Positions 8,631 to 18,292 of a DNA stretch of 64,000 bases are shown here, in pieces. The number at the start of each line of letters is the position of its first letter. Position 1 is the first letter of the stretch. The translations under genes and the position numbers were made by a program. The notes beneath the pieces are model-generated. The model had not been told where the DNA came from. It saw only the letters and a program-made list of their open reading frames with translations, and made no database searches. Source of the stretch: Cupriavidus pauculus (GTDB lineage: Bacteria; Pseudomonadota; Gammaproteobacteria; Burkholderiales; Burkholderiaceae). The stretch is from contig NZ_PJRP01000001.1 of the NCBI RefSeq assembly GCF_002858765.1, positions 815,366 to 879,365 of the forward strand, given 5' to 3'.

Positions 8631-10135
8631 TCAAGCGACTTGCCACCGACCGACCCGATGGACCCGACGGACTGCTTCAGGCCCGCCGCAAATGGATGGC
8701 GCAGGCCCTGAAGGCTGGCGCCGGGACGGTCGTGCTGTCGCTGGTCGGCCCGCAGATCGCCTTTGGCGCCGGCATCGTGGCCGTGCGCGTCTGGCCCGCC
8801 GAGGATTACACCCGCGTCACGATCGAATCCGACGAGAAGCTCGTGGCGATCCATCAGATGATCCGCAACCCGGACCGCCTGGTGGTCGACATCGATGGCC
8901 TGGACCTCTCGCCCACGCTGCGCGAGCTGGTGGCCAAGATCACGCCGAACGACCCCTATATCCAGTCCGTACGGGTGGGCCAGAACCGGCCGCGCGTGGT
9001 GCGGATGGTGTTCGACCTGAAGGAGGATGTCTCTCCGCAGGTGTTCACGCTGCTGCCAATTGCCGAGTACAAGAACCGGCTCGTGTTCGACCTGTACCCG
9101 GTCAATCCGCCCGACCCGCTCTGGAAGCTGGTACGCGATACCGAAGACAAGCAGCGCCGCTTTGCCTCCACCACGCCGCCTGCGGGCAGCGATACCACGG
9201 TGGCCGGCGCGCCTGCCGGGGCCGAGGAAGATGCCATCGGCGCCATCGTGCGCAAGTTCGAGGACCGGGGGCAACTGCCGCCGGCCACCACCGCACCGCC
9301 GCCTGCCATCGCCGCCGTGAAGCCGAAGCCGTCGGCGCCGGCTGCCGCCGACAAGCCGGCCGCGCCGCCGGTGCCGCCGCCGATCGCCCAGACCAATGTG
9401 CCGCCCCCGAGCCAGTTCAAGATGCGCCGGCTGCTGACCGTGGCGCTGGACCCGGGCCACGGTGGCGAAGACCCGGGCGCCATTGGCGCCGCAGGATCGC
9501 GCGAGAAGGACGTGGTGCTGCAGATCGCCACGCGCCTGCGCAAGAAGATCGATTCGGAGCCCAACATGCGCGCCATGATGACGCGCGATTCGGACTTTTT
9601 CGTGCCGCTGAACGTGCGTGTGCAGAAGGCACGCCGCGTGCAGGCCGACCTGTTCGTGTCGATCCACGCCGATGCATTCGTGTCGCCGGAAGCGCGCGGG
9701 GCGTCGGTGTTCGCGCTGTCCGAGCGCGGCGCGTCGAGCTCGGCTGCTCGCTGGCTGGCCAACAAGGAAAACAATGCCGACCTGATCGGCGGCACCAACA
9801 TGGGCAATAAGGACGCCCAGGTGTCGCGCGTGCTGCTGGACCTGTCCACCACGGCGCAGATCAACGACAGCATGCAGGTGGGCAAGTCGGTGCTGCAGGA
9901 AATCGGCGGCATCAACCGGCTGCACAAGGGCAGCGTCGAGCAGGCCGGGTTTGCCGTGCTGAAGGCGCCCGATATTCCGTCGATCCTGATCGAGACCGCG
10001 TTCATCTCGAACCCGGAAGAGGAGCGCAAGCTCACCGACGACGCGCACCAGGAGCAACTGGCCAACGCCATCCTGCGCGGTATCAAGGCCTACTTCGCCA
10101 AGAACCCGCCGCTGTCGAAGAATCCGTCGGTGTAA
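8624..10135 (+). CDS. amiC: N-acetylmuramoyl-L-alanine amidase (AmiC/AmiB type)
   Basis: Periplasmic zinc amidase cutting the stem peptide from peptidoglycan at division. The 503-residue protein shows a twin-arginine-like leader (RRKWMAQALKAGAGTVVLSLV...AFGA), an AMIN domain (about 45-155), a long proline/alanine linker (about 185-265) and an Amidase_3 domain (about 270-495) with zinc-site motifs ALDPGHGGEDPG and FVSIHADAF and the late IETAFISNPEEE. It overlaps the end of tsaE by seven bases. The Tat leader fits AmiC, which uses Tat in E. coli; assignment among AmiA/B/C is by this only. Confidence 0.92.
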   Translation: MLIKRLATDRPDGPDGLLQARRKWMAQALKAGAGTVVLSLVGPQIAFGAGIVAVRVWPAEDYTRVTIESDEKLVAIHQMIRNPDRLVVDIDGLDLSPTLRELVAKITPNDPYIQSVRVGQNRPRVVRMVFDLKEDVSPQVFTLLPIAEYKNRLVFDLYPVNPPDPLWKLVRDTEDKQRRFASTTPPAGSDTTVAGAPAGAEEDAIGAIVRKFEDRGQLPPATTAPPPAIAAVKPKPSAPAAADKPAAPPVPPPIAQTNVPPPSQFKMRRLLTVALDPGHGGEDPGAIGAAGSREKDVVLQIATRLRKKIDSEPNMRAMMTRDSDFFVPLNVRVQKARRVQADLFVSIHADAFVSPEARGASVFALSERGASSSAARWLANKENNADLIGGTNMGNKDAQVSRVLLDLSTTAQINDSMQVGKSVLQEIGGINRLHKGSVEQAGFAVLKAPDIPSILIETAFISNPEEERKLTDDAHQEQLANAILRGIKAYFAKNPPLSKNPSV

Positions 10136-10146
10136 GAGATCCGTAC

Positions 10147-10186
10147 CCCAATAAAAAACGGCGCCTAGGCGCCGTTTTTTATTGGG
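10147..10186. terminator. Perfect 40 bp palindromic bidirectional terminator
   Basis: A/T-flanked perfect dyad centred between 10166 and 10167: AAAAAACGGCGCCT / AGGCGCCGTTTTTT extended by CCCAAT / ATTGGG. The GC core with a run of A before and T after makes it an intrinsic terminator in both directions, serving the amidase gene and the convergent symporter gene. Confidence 0.93.
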
Positions 10187-10201
10187 CTGGACGATCTACG
10201 A

Positions 10202-11227
10202 TCAGGCGCGCACCGCGTTGCGGGCTTCCTTGACTTCGTCGCGGCTGGCGTAGCGCGCCGCGATCACCGAGCAGACGATCAGCTGCAGCTGGTGGTAGAC
10301 CATCAGCGGCAGCACCAGCAGGCCCAGCGCCGGATGGCCGGCGAACAGGATCTTGGCCATCGGGATGCCGTTGGCCAGGCTCTTCTTCGAGCCGCAGAAC
10401 ACGGCGGTGATTTCATCCTCGACCGAGAAACCGAGGCGGCGCGCCGTGAACGTGGTGGTGCCCAGAATCACGAACAGCATCACGGCGGCGATACCCATCA
10501 CAGCGCCGATGGTCTGCCACGAATACTGGTGCCACAGGCCGGCAGCGGTGGCATCGCAGAACGACGAATATACGATCAGCACGATCACGCCACGGTCAAC
10601 CTTGTTGGTGACCTGCTTCTTCTTGGCCAGCCAGTTGCCGATCAGCGGGCGGAAGGCCTGGCCCAGTGCAAACGGCAGCAGCAGTTGCAGCGCCACGCCC
10701 GTCAGCGCGCGGCCCAGCGGCATCGAGGCACCGCTGGCGCTGATCACCAGACCCATCAGCAGTGGGGTCAGCGCCATGCCGATCAGGCCCGAGATGGTGG
10801 CGTTGAAGATGGCGCCTGGCACATTGCCGCGCGCCATCGACGTCATGGCTACCGACGACGATACCGTGGACGGCAGCGCGCACAGGTAGAACACGCCAAG
10901 CAGCAGTTCGGGCGGCAGCGTGTTGCGCAGCGACAGCATCAGCAGGACACCCACGATCGGAAACACGATGTAGGTGAACGACTGCACGAAGACATGCAGG
11001 CGCCAGTGCTTGGCCCCGGCCACAAGCTTGTCGCGCGACAATGCGGCGCCGTGCAGGAAGAACACCAGCGCGACACCAAGACTGGTGACGATGCCGAGAT
11101 GCAGCGGGCCATCGCCGGCGCCGATTTCCGGCGCGACCAGCGCGATGCCGATCGCACACAGCATGATGAGAACGAACCCGTCGATAAGGTCGTAAATCTT
11201 TTTGAAAGGGGCGAGAAAGGTAGACAT
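10202..11227 (-). CDS. Bile acid:sodium symporter family protein (SBF-like)
   Basis: Inner-membrane protein of 341 residues with about ten hydrophobic segments, matching the YfeH/SBF-like branch: FFLHGAALSRDKL in an early loop, LCALPSTVSSSVAMTSMARGN in the middle, and the VFCGSKKSLANGIPMAKILF block near the C-terminus. The substrate is unknown; the family moves organic anions with sodium. It is divergent from a LysR regulator across a 94-base gap, the usual arrangement for local control. The ATG at 11227 begins the hydrophobic N-terminus better than the upstream start. Confidence 0.88.
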   Translation of the reverse strand: MSTFLAPFKKIYDLIDGFVLIMLCAIGIALVAPEIGAGDGPLHLGIVTSLGVALVFFLHGAALSRDKLVAGAKHWRLHVFVQSFTYIVFPIVGVLLMLSLRNTLPPELLLGVFYLCALPSTVSSSVAMTSMARGNVPGAIFNATISGLIGMALTPLLMGLVISASGASMPLGRALTGVALQLLLPFALGQAFRPLIGNWLAKKKQVTNKVDRGVIVLIVYSSFCDATAAGLWHQYSWQTIGAVMGIAAVMLFVILGTTTFTARRLGFSVEDEITAVFCGSKKSLANGIPMAKILFAGHPALGLLVLPLMVYHQLQLIVCSVIAARYASRDEVKEARNAVRA

Positions 11228-11321
11228 CGGGGATAGTGCGTAAGGGTTTCCGCTTGGTATTGGACGCTTGTCTTGCTTAGAATGCAAATTCATTTATTTC
11301 ATTTATTCATTTTTTAGTTGC

Positions 11322-12227
11322 ATGAATTACACACTCCGGCAGTTACGGGTCTTTCTTGCGGTGGCGGCGCACGGCAGCTTCAGCCGGGCGGCGGATGCCG
11401 TTGGCCTCACGCAGCCCGCCGTCAGTCGGGGTGTGGCCGAGCTGGAAGAGGCGCTTGGCGTGCGTCTGCTTGACCGCACCACGCGTGAGGTGGTGCTGAC
11501 CGATGCCGGCACGGCATTGGTCCCGGCCCTGGAGCGACTTTTGGGCCAGCTCGACGACACGCTCGAAGAAACCCGGCAGTTAGGGGAGCGCTATCGCGGG
11601 AGGGTGGTGATAGCCAGTGCGCCGACCATCTCCGCGAGATTGATGCCGATGTATGTGGCGGCCTGCGCCAGCCGATACCCCGAGATCCGGTTGTTTGTGC
11701 GCGACAACGTCCAGGCCGATGGGCTCGAACAGATCCGCGCCGGGGCGGTGGACTTTGGCGTGCTGATTGATCCGCTGGCGCGGGAAGGGCTGACGATTGC
11801 CCCGCTGGCGACCGATCCGTTCTGCTTCGTGTGCCGGCGCGATCACCCGTTGGCCGGTGCCGATTCGGTGCCATGGAGCGCCCTGCATGGCGAGCGCCTG
11901 GTGCTGCTGGACTTTGCTTCGGGCAGCCGGCCGCTGATCGACCGCATTCTGGCGCGCCACGGCGTGGCGCCGCAGGTGGTGCAGGAGCTGGGCCACTCGG
12001 CCAGCGTGTTCGGGATGGTGGAGGCGGGGATCGGCGCCTCGGTGCTGCCGTCGTTCTCGCTGCCGCTGCCCGCGGCGTCGCCGCTGGTGTCGAAGCCGCT
12101 GACCCCGCGCGAGGAACGCAGCATCGTCATGGTGCGGCGCGAAGACAGGTCGCTGTCGCCGGCCGCCGCCGCGGTCTGGGAAATGGTCCAGACCATGCCG
12201 ATCCCGGCCGAAGTGGCGACTGACTAA
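11322..12227 (+). CDS. LysR family transcriptional regulator
   Basis: DNA-binding regulator of 301 residues. The N-terminal winged helix-turn-helix is complete (LRQLRVFLAVAAHGSFSRAADAVGLTQPAVSR, then LLDRTTREVVLT), followed by a LysR substrate-binding domain from about residue 90. Divergent from the SBF-like symporter, which it probably controls together with itself (inference from arrangement). The gap is AT-rich with repeated ATTCATTTATTTCATTTATTCAT-type tracts and T-N11-A possibilities. The inducer is unknown. Confidence 0.9.
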   Translation: MNYTLRQLRVFLAVAAHGSFSRAADAVGLTQPAVSRGVAELEEALGVRLLDRTTREVVLTDAGTALVPALERLLGQLDDTLEETRQLGERYRGRVVIASAPTISARLMPMYVAACASRYPEIRLFVRDNVQADGLEQIRAGAVDFGVLIDPLAREGLTIAPLATDPFCFVCRRDHPLAGADSVPWSALHGERLVLLDFASGSRPLIDRILARHGVAPQVVQELGHSASVFGMVEAGIGASVLPSFSLPLPAASPLVSKPLTPREERSIVMVRREDRSLSPAAAAVWEMVQTMPIPAEVATD

Positions 12228-12264
12228 GCGACCACCGTCACCGGGGCCGTCTAGCTGTCGGGCA

Positions 12265-13035
12265 TCAGCCCGCCGGCGTGGCCGTGACCAGCGCGGCTTC
12301 CAGCGCGAAGCTGCCATCGGCCTGCACGCGATAGCGGTCACGCACTTCGGCGGGCGCCTTGTCCCACAGGTGGCGGATGGCCGCCTGCGCCACCTCCGCC
12401 GTGCGCATGCGCGTCACCCAGCTCTGGAATTCAATCTCGATCCGCCAGACCGGCGACACCTCTACCTCGAAGCCCGCCTGCCCGAACAGACGCGCCCAGT
12501 CCACCGGCGTGTAGTCGCGGATGTGCGATGGATCGCGCAGCAGTTCCACCGATTGCAACCAGGTGTCGCAGAGCGGGTCTTCGGCGCCGACGATATCGAT
12601 CAGCACCACCTTGCCGTTGGGCTTGAGTACCCGGCGGATTTCGCGCAGCGCGGCCGGCACGTCGCGCCAGTGATGGGCGCTCATGCGGGAGACGACGGCA
12701 CAGAAGCTGGCATCGTCGAAGGGCAGGCGCTCGGCCGCGCCTTGCCGGGTGGTGATGTTGGACAGGCCACGGTCCCTGGCGGCGCCGGCCACGACATCGA
12801 GCATTTCGGCCGACAGGTCGTAAGCCACCACTTCGTTGACAACCGTTGCGGCGGCAAAGCTGGCATGGCCGGCGCCGCAGCCCAGGTCGAGCACGCGGCT
12901 GTGCGCCACCGGCTTCAGGTGTGCCAGCGCCTGCTTGAGTTGCTCCAGGTCCGCGCCCTGGGCGTGGACGGTGCTGGTGAGATACGCACTGGCGGTGGCG
13001 CCGAACTGGGCGGCGACGAGTTCCTGCTGTTGCAT
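12265..13035 (-). CDS. SAM-dependent methyltransferase (UbiE/class I type)
   Basis: Class I methyltransferase of 256 residues: SAM motif I VLDLGCGAGHASF (about 47-59), motif II-like DLSAEMLDVV, post-motif GAAERLPFDDASF, and LREIRRVLKPNGKVVLIDIV. The nearest known pattern is the YcgJ/UbiE group with an additional helical C-terminus; the methyl acceptor cannot be predicted. It is divergent from an XRE-type regulator, with paired direct repeats in the gap, so it is a likely target of that regulator. The ATG at 13035 is chosen to match family length. Confidence 0.85.
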   Translation of the reverse strand: MQQQELVAAQFGATASAYLTSTVHAQGADLEQLKQALAHLKPVAHSRVLDLGCGAGHASFAAATVVNEVVAYDLSAEMLDVVAGAARDRGLSNITTRQGAAERLPFDDASFCAVVSRMSAHHWRDVPAALREIRRVLKPNGKVVLIDIVGAEDPLCDTWLQSVELLRDPSHIRDYTPVDWARLFGQAGFEVEVSPVWRIEIEFQSWVTRMRTAEVAQAAIRHLWDKAPAEVRDRYRVQADGSFALEAALVTATPAG

Positions 13036-13120
13036 GAGGGGTGCCTCGTTCTTTTTAGGAGGGTGAAAAGAGAAGGGGGGATTGCCCGGGCCCGGGGGTT
13101 CACGTACTGTAGACTTCGTG

Positions 13121-13158
13121 TTTTCCCGGTACAAGTCACTCTTTTATCCTGGTATAAG
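13121..13158. promoter_or_regulatory. Direct repeat between methyltransferase and XRE regulator genes
   Basis: Two direct copies of a TTT..CC(C/T)GGTA(C/T)AAG sequence (TTTTCCCGGTACAAG and TTTATCCTGGTATAAG), 22 bases apart, lie just before the XRE start codon. Position and repetition suggest an operator for the adjacent regulator (inference). Confidence 0.45.
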
Positions 13159-13169
13159 CGCCACCAGCC

Positions 13170-13964
13170 ATGTCCGTCGAGCCCCTTGATCCCGCATCCC
13201 GCGAATCCGAACTGGGCGCGTTCCTGCGCAATCACCGCGAGCGGCTGAGCCCGGTCGATGTCGGCCTGCCGCCCGGTCGGCGCCGCCGCACGCCAGGGCT
13301 GCGGCGCGAGGAAGTGGCGCAACTGGCCGGGCTCAGTGCCACATGGGTGACCTGGCTGGAGCAGGGGCGTCCGGTGGCGATGTCGGTGCGTGCGCTGGCC
13401 AGCCTCGCGCAGGCCTTGCGCCTGTCGCGCGCGGAACGCGCCTATCTGTATGCGCTGGCCGGCAAGCCCGAACCCCGGCACGACGCCGAGCCGGCGGTTC
13501 CGCAGGCGTTGCTGGCCAGCGTGCAGGCGATTGCGGCGCCGGCGTATCTGCTGGATCGCCAGTGGACGGCGCTGGCCTGGAACGATGCGGCGGCCGACCT
13601 GTTCGTCGGATGGCTCGATGACGCCAGCACCGAGCGCAATCTGTTGCGGGCCATGTTCCTGTCGCCTGGCCTGCAGACGCTGGTGGAAGACTGGCAGCAC
13701 CGGGCGGCGCGGCTGGTGGCGGAATTCCGCGTGCACAGCCTGCGCCATGCGGAAGATCCGCCCACACGCGCGCTGGTGGAGCAGTTGATGGCGGACAGTC
13801 CGGCATTTGCCAATGCCTGGCGGTCGCAGGATGTAGAGGAGCGGCAGGGCGGCCGGCGCGGCTTTCATCATCCCGCGCACGGCCTGGTCTATCTGGAGCA
13901 GTTGACGCTGGTGCCGCCGGCCGTGCCAGGCTTGATGCTGGCGATGCTGCTGCCGACGGCGTAG
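13170..13964 (+). CDS. XRE family helix-turn-helix regulator with MmyB-like ligand domain
   Basis: Regulator of 264 residues. The N-terminus has the Streptomyces MmyB-like signature: FLRNHRERLSPVDVGLP, RRRTPGLRREEVAQLAGLS and WVTWLEQGR, forming the HTH in residues 10-85. The rest (from about 105) is the PAS-like MmyB ligand domain (WNDAAADLF, then RLVAEFR). In the actinobacterial family this domain binds fatty acids; the ligand here is unknown. It is divergent from a SAM methyltransferase, the common partner-type target of such regulators. Confidence 0.9.
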   Translation: MSVEPLDPASRESELGAFLRNHRERLSPVDVGLPPGRRRRTPGLRREEVAQLAGLSATWVTWLEQGRPVAMSVRALASLAQALRLSRAERAYLYALAGKPEPRHDAEPAVPQALLASVQAIAAPAYLLDRQWTALAWNDAAADLFVGWLDDASTERNLLRAMFLSPGLQTLVEDWQHRAARLVAEFRVHSLRHAEDPPTRALVEQLMADSPAFANAWRSQDVEERQGGRRGFHHPAHGLVYLEQLTLVPPAVPGLMLAMLLPTA

Positions 13965-13971
13965 GCCTTCG

Positions 13972-14730
13972 TTACTTTGGCTGCATGCGGATCGCGCCAT
14001 CGAGGCGGATCACTTCGCCGTTCATCATCGTATTGCCGATAATGGCCTGCGCCAGCTTCGCGAATTCGGTCGGACGGCCCAGGCGCGGCGGGAACGGCAC
14101 CATCTTGCCCAGCGCGTCCTGCACTTCGGGCGGCATGCCCAGCAGCATCGGCGTCTCGAACAGGCCCGGCGCGATGGTCATGCAGCGCACGCCGTCGCGC
14201 GCCAGGTCGCGGGCGATGGCCAGTGTCATGCCGACCACGCCGCCCTTGGACGCCGCATAGGCCGCCTGGCCGATCTGGCCGTCGAAGGCCGCCACCGACG
14301 CGGTATTGATGATCACGCCGCGCTCGCCTTCCGCATCGGGCGTGTTTTCCACCATCGCCGCCGCTGCCAGCCGGATCATGTTGAACGTGCCGATCAGGTT
14401 CACGCGGATGGTCTTCTCGAAGGCATCGAGCGGATGCGGGCCGTTCTTGCCCACGGTCTTGGCCGCCACGGCAATACCCGCGCAGTTCACCAGGCCGGAC
14501 AGCCGGCCGAGCTTGCGGGCGGCATCGACCACGGCCTGGCCATCGGCCTCCGACGTGACGTCGCACTTCACGTACTGGCCGCCCAGTTCCTGGGCCAGCG
14601 CGGTGCCGGCCGCCTCGTTGAGGTCGGCGATCACCACCTTGCCGCCCGCCTGCGCCAGCATGCGCGCGGTGCCCGCGCCCAGCCCCGACGCGCCGCCGGT
14701 GACGATGAATACGTTGCCCTGGATGTCCAT
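13972..14730 (-). CDS. SDR family oxidoreductase, 3-hydroxyacyl-CoA dehydrogenase type II-like
   Basis: Short-chain dehydrogenase of 252 residues: NAD site TGGASGLG (11-18), acidic D36 selecting NAD(H), VNCAGIA (81-87), catalytic S145, Y158 and K162 (YAASKGG). The overall pattern ([18 protein letters not shown]...[20 protein letters not shown]) is that of type II 3-hydroxyacyl-CoA dehydrogenase / 2-methyl-3-hydroxybutyryl-CoA dehydrogenase, used in fatty acid and isoleucine breakdown. An SD (GAGGAGA) precedes the ATG. About 100 bases upstream is a perfect TTTACGTT/AACGTAAA palindrome, consistent with control by a LiuR-like MerR regulator. Confidence 0.87.
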   Translation of the reverse strand: MDIQGNVFIVTGGASGLGAGTARMLAQAGGKVVIADLNEAAGTALAQELGGQYVKCDVTSEADGQAVVDAARKLGRLSGLVNCAGIAVAAKTVGKNGPHPLDAFEKTIRVNLIGTFNMIRLAAAAMVENTPDAEGERGVIINTASVAAFDGQIGQAAYAASKGGVVGMTLAIARDLARDGVRCMTIAPGLFETPMLLGMPPEVQDALGKMVPFPPRLGRPTEFAKLAQAIIGNTMMNGEVIRLDGAIRMQPK

Positions 14731-14831
14731 CGGTCTGTCTCCTCGTTGTTGGGATGCGGCGATCTGGGTGCCGCGATTCGCTGCCGGGATTTGAGAGTTG
14801 TGCCGCGATCGAGTGTCGCGATTGAGTGCCG

Positions 14832-14847
14832 TTTACGTTAACGTAAA
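14832..14847. promoter_or_regulatory. LiuR/MerR-like operator palindrome
   Basis: Perfect 16 bp dyad TTTACGTTAACGTAAA upstream of the hydroxyacyl-CoA dehydrogenase gene. It resembles the motif described for LiuR-type MerR regulators of branched-chain amino acid and fatty acid catabolism in proteobacteria (from memory of the family; not checked). Confidence 0.6.
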
Positions 14848-14875
14848 TCATCGCCCCGCGTAAGCCCGGGTCAGC

Positions 14876-14911
14876 CCCAAAAACAAAAACGGCCCAGGGA
14901 TGCCTGGGTCG
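14876..14911 (-). terminator. Rho-independent terminator of adk
   Basis: Minus-strand stem CGACCCAGG / CCTGGGCCG with a 4-base loop followed by TTTTTGTTTTT, about 30 bases after the adk stop codon. One non-Watson-Crick pair in the stem. Confidence 0.85.
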
Positions 14912-14939
14912 TTTCCGATGTACTGCAGGGCAGTGCCGA

Positions 14940-15605
<666 letters not shown>

Positions 15606-16007
15606 TTACGGGTCCTCAAGGTATTTGAATTCGGTCTGGCGGGATCTATGGAAGGAGGGTACCGCTGCAACTTGACGCGGGACTTACGTCCGGCCATGCC
15701 TCGACGTCTCTACGTGAAGGTCAAGGCATATGCCGACGTCCGCTCATGCGCGGCGCCCGAAGCGCGGCGTCGGCTGCCTGTCGTGCGAAGGTCCTGCAAA
15801 TCGCGGCGACTGGCCAGCGGCGCGCATCCGGGCGGCTCGATCTCTATCTCCCCACCGAGCCTTTGCAGACGTGTTGCGCACGGCTGCGGGCTCTGTATCG
15901 GCAGGCATTATGCCATGGGCAATGCCGGTTCGGCCTTCGTCCAGGTTGCAGCAGTATGAACTTCAGCGGGAAACCGGGGTCTACGGCGCCATGCCGTTAG
16001 TCGGGAT
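15606..16007. other. Intergenic region between kdsB and adk
   Basis: 402 bases with no convincing gene on either strand; the short open frames have no family resemblance or clear SD. It should hold the adk promoter (minus strand). The one structure I see is an imperfect 30 bp dyad at 15698-15727, listed separately. Confidence 0.6.
15698..15727. promoter_or_regulatory. Imperfect dyad upstream of adk
   Basis: Arms GCCTCGACGT and AGGTCAAGGC (8 of 10 positions pair) around a 10-base centre. The size and shape recall MerR-type operators, but no target other than adk is near, so the role is uncertain. Confidence 0.3.
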
Positions 16008-16817
16008 TCAGGGGCCGTCCTGGGCCATGCCCTGCGCCCAAAGTGCGCGCACGCGCTCCAGGTCGGCTGGCGTATCCACGCCGGGTGCCGGCGCCGCCGC
16101 TGTCACCATCACGCCAATGCGCTCTCCGTGCCACATGGCGCGCAGTTGTTCCAGCGCCTCGACCTGCTCGACCGGCGAGATCGCCAGCGTCGGAAACCGC
16201 CGCAGAAAGCCCGCGCGATAGGCGTAAATACCGATATGGCGCAGCACGGGCATGGCCGGCATCGGCACTTGCGCGCCGGCGGCCGGCTGCGTTGGCACGG
16301 CGGCCCACGCGTCTCGCGCCCAAGGGATCGGCGCGCGCGAGAAGTACAGCGCGCAGCCCGCGTTGTCGCACACCACCTTCACGACATTCGGATTGAAGAC
16401 CTCTGCCACATCGTCCAGCGGGTGGGCGGCTGTGGCGATTGCGCAATCGGGGTGCGCGGCCAGGTGCAGCGCCACCTCGTCGATCAGGTTCGGATCGATC
16501 AGCGGCTCGTCGCCCTGCACGTTGACCACAATGGCGTCGTCGGCCAGGCCCAGGTGAGCGGCCACTTCAGACAGGCGGTCGGTGCCCGACGGATGGTCGG
16601 CGCGTGTGATCACGGCCTCCACGCCGCGCGCGGCGCAGGCTGCCGCCACTTCGGGCGCATCGGTGGCCACCACGGTGCGCTGTGCCGACGAGGCATGCGC
16701 GCGTTCGGCCACGCGCACGATCATCGGATGGCCGCCAATGTCGGCCAGCGGCTTGTTCGGCAGCCGGGTGGAAGCCAGGCGCGCCGGAATGACGACGGTA
16801 AATGCAGGGATGCTCAT
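16008..16817 (-). CDS. kdsB: 3-deoxy-manno-octulosonate cytidylyltransferase (CMP-KDO synthetase)
   Basis: Activates KDO with CTP to CMP-KDO for lipopolysaccharide inner core synthesis. The 269-residue protein has the nucleotide-binding opening [17 protein letters not shown] (9-25), [16 protein letters not shown] (metal-binding Asp) and a late conserved [12 protein letters not shown]. It lies 44 bases downstream of the Trm112-like gene in the lpxK operon, linking KDO supply with lipid A 4'-kinase. Confidence 0.96.
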   Translation of the reverse strand: MSIPAFTVVIPARLASTRLPNKPLADIGGHPMIVRVAERAHASSAQRTVVATDAPEVAAACAARGVEAVITRADHPSGTDRLSEVAAHLGLADDAIVVNVQGDEPLIDPNLIDEVALHLAAHPDCAIATAAHPLDDVAEVFNPNVVKVVCDNAGCALYFSRAPIPWARDAWAAVPTQPAAGAQVPMPAMPVLRHIGIYAYRAGFLRRFPTLAISPVEQVEALEQLRAMWHGERIGVMVTAAAPAPGVDTPADLERVRALWAQGMAQDGP

Positions 16818-16861
16818 GATGATTGCCTGACTGCGCCGATGCTGGCGGCGCGGGCGTCCGG

Positions 16862-17062
16862 TCAGTTGCCGGACGGTTCCACGGGCACCACGCGGCCGGG
16901 CACCGACTGGCGGGCTTCATCGGCCAGCATGACCGGGATACCGTCGCGAATCGGGTAGGCCAGCTTGTCGGCGTGGCAGATCAGTTCCTGGGCGGCGCGG
17001 TCGTATTCCAGCTTGCCCTTGCACAGCGGGCAGACGAGGATTTCAAGCAGCCGGTTGTCCAT
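16862..17062 (-). CDS. Trm112/YcaR family protein (UPF0434)
   Basis: Small protein of 66 residues: [23 protein letters not shown] at the N-terminus with one CPxC pair, and the family ending [11 protein letters not shown]. In eukaryotes Trm112 activates methyltransferases; bacterial members are uncharacterised or act similarly. It is typically found between lpxK and kdsB in beta- and gamma-proteobacteria, as here. Its start overlaps the end of lpxK by 20 bases, indicating translational coupling. Confidence 0.93.
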   Translation of the reverse strand: MDNRLLEILVCPLCKGKLEYDRAAQELICHADKLAYPIRDGIPVMLADEARQSVPGRVVPVEPSGN

Positions 17063-18164
17063 CCTGGTGTTCCTTGTCGAGTCCGGTCGCCGCGCCCGTG
17101 GCGGAGGATTGCCCCGTGGTGACGGGTGTGGCGACGGCCGGGTTGCGCGCCAGTACGACGCGGCGGATTTTATCGATCAGGCCCGCGTCGATCACGGGCG
17201 TGGTGGGGACGACCCAGATCCTCGGGTCGTCAAAGCGCTCGCATTTTACGGCATCCTTCTCGGTGATCAGGATCACATCCGCATTGAGCGCGTCGTCGTC
17301 GCTGGCGAACGGGTCGTCGGCGAAGTCGTAATGGTCGGGCAGCGGCATCGTTGCCGTGGGCACCAGGCCCGCGCGCCGCAGGCTGGCAAAGAACCGTTCC
17401 GGGTTGCCGATGCCGGCCGCGGCCAGCACGCGCTTGCCCGCGAACTGCGTCACGGGGCGCGCCATGGTGGGGTCGTTGAGCTGCCAGGCGTCGTCCAATT
17501 CCAGGCGCATGCCATAGACATTGGGCTTGTCAGGCGTGGCCTTGAAGTTCGGGTCGTTGATCAGTGTGGCGTCGCGTGGCCGGCTCAGCGGTTCGCGCAG
17601 CGGCCCGGCCGGCAGCAGCATGCCGTTGCCGCCCATGCGTGCATCGAACATGACGATCTCGAAGTCGCGCTGCAGGCGGTAATGCTGCAGCCCGTCGTCG
17701 AGCAGCAGCACGTTGACGCCGGGGTGCGACACCAGCATCGTCTGCGCGCACAGCGCGCGGTCGGGGAACACCCACACGGGCACATCGGTGGCGCGCGCAA
17801 TCAGCAGCGGCTCGTCGCCCACGTCCACGGCCTTCGAGGTCGGCTTGACCCGGCGCGGATGTTTCAGGGTCACGCCGTAGCCGCGCGATACCACGCCGGG
17901 ACGGAGCCCGGCCTCGCACAGTGCATGGGCCAGGGCGATCACGGCCGGCGTCTTGCCGGTGCCGCCTACGGTGACGTTGCCGACCACGATCACGGGCATC
18001 GGCAGTCGCGTGGACTGGAACCAGCCCTGCCGGTAGCCGTGGCGCCGGATGCGTGCGATCAGTCCGAACAGCAGCGACAGTGGCCACATCAGCCAGGCGA
18101 ACCAGCCGCGGCGCTGCCACTGGACGGTGACGAAGTCGGCAAGGGCGTGTCGGGGAGCGGGCAT
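17043..18164 (-). CDS. lpxK: Tetraacyldisaccharide 4'-kinase LpxK
   Basis: Membrane-associated kinase adding the 4'-phosphate to lipid A precursor. The 373-residue protein opens with an amphipathic/membrane segment ([20 protein letters not shown]), then the P-loop [14 protein letters not shown] (about 58-71), [13 protein letters not shown] and [12 protein letters not shown]. The C-terminal 30 residues are a low-complexity alanine/threonine tail. The ATG at 18164 gives the normal family N-terminus. A hairpin followed by five T lies just before its start (18179-18210). Confidence 0.95.
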   Translation of the reverse strand: MPAPRHALADFVTVQWQRRGWFAWLMWPLSLLFGLIARIRRHGYRQGWFQSTRLPMPVIVVGNVTVGGTGKTPAVIALAHALCEAGLRPGVVSRGYGVTLKHPRRVKPTSKAVDVGDEPLLIARATDVPVWVFPDRALCAQTMLVSHPGVNVLLLDDGLQHYRLQRDFEIVMFDARMGGNGMLLPAGPLREPLSRPRDATLINDPNFKATPDKPNVYGMRLELDDAWQLNDPTMARPVTQFAGKRVLAAAGIGNPERFFASLRRAGLVPTATMPLPDHYDFADDPFASDDDALNADVILITEKDAVKCERFDDPRIWVVPTTPVIDAGLIDKIRRVVLARNPAVATPVTTGQSSATGAATGLDKEHQDGQPAA

Positions 18165-18178
18165 GAGCGGATGGATGG

Positions 18179-18210
18179 AAAAAGGCGATGCCACCCTTGG
18201 GGTGGCATCG
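18179..18210 (-). terminator. Hairpin with T-run between exbD and lpxK
   Basis: Minus strand: CGATGCCACCC, 3-base loop, GGGTGGCATCG (11 bp perfect arms) then CC and five T. It could end exbB-exbD transcripts or partly attenuate read-through into lpxK. Confidence 0.7.
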
Positions 18211-18292
18211 TCCCGATGCAGACATTATGGGCACTGCGCAGCGCATGCGGCAAGTTTGCCGCCCATCCAGCCCTGCGCGCCCGGTGCGGGCG

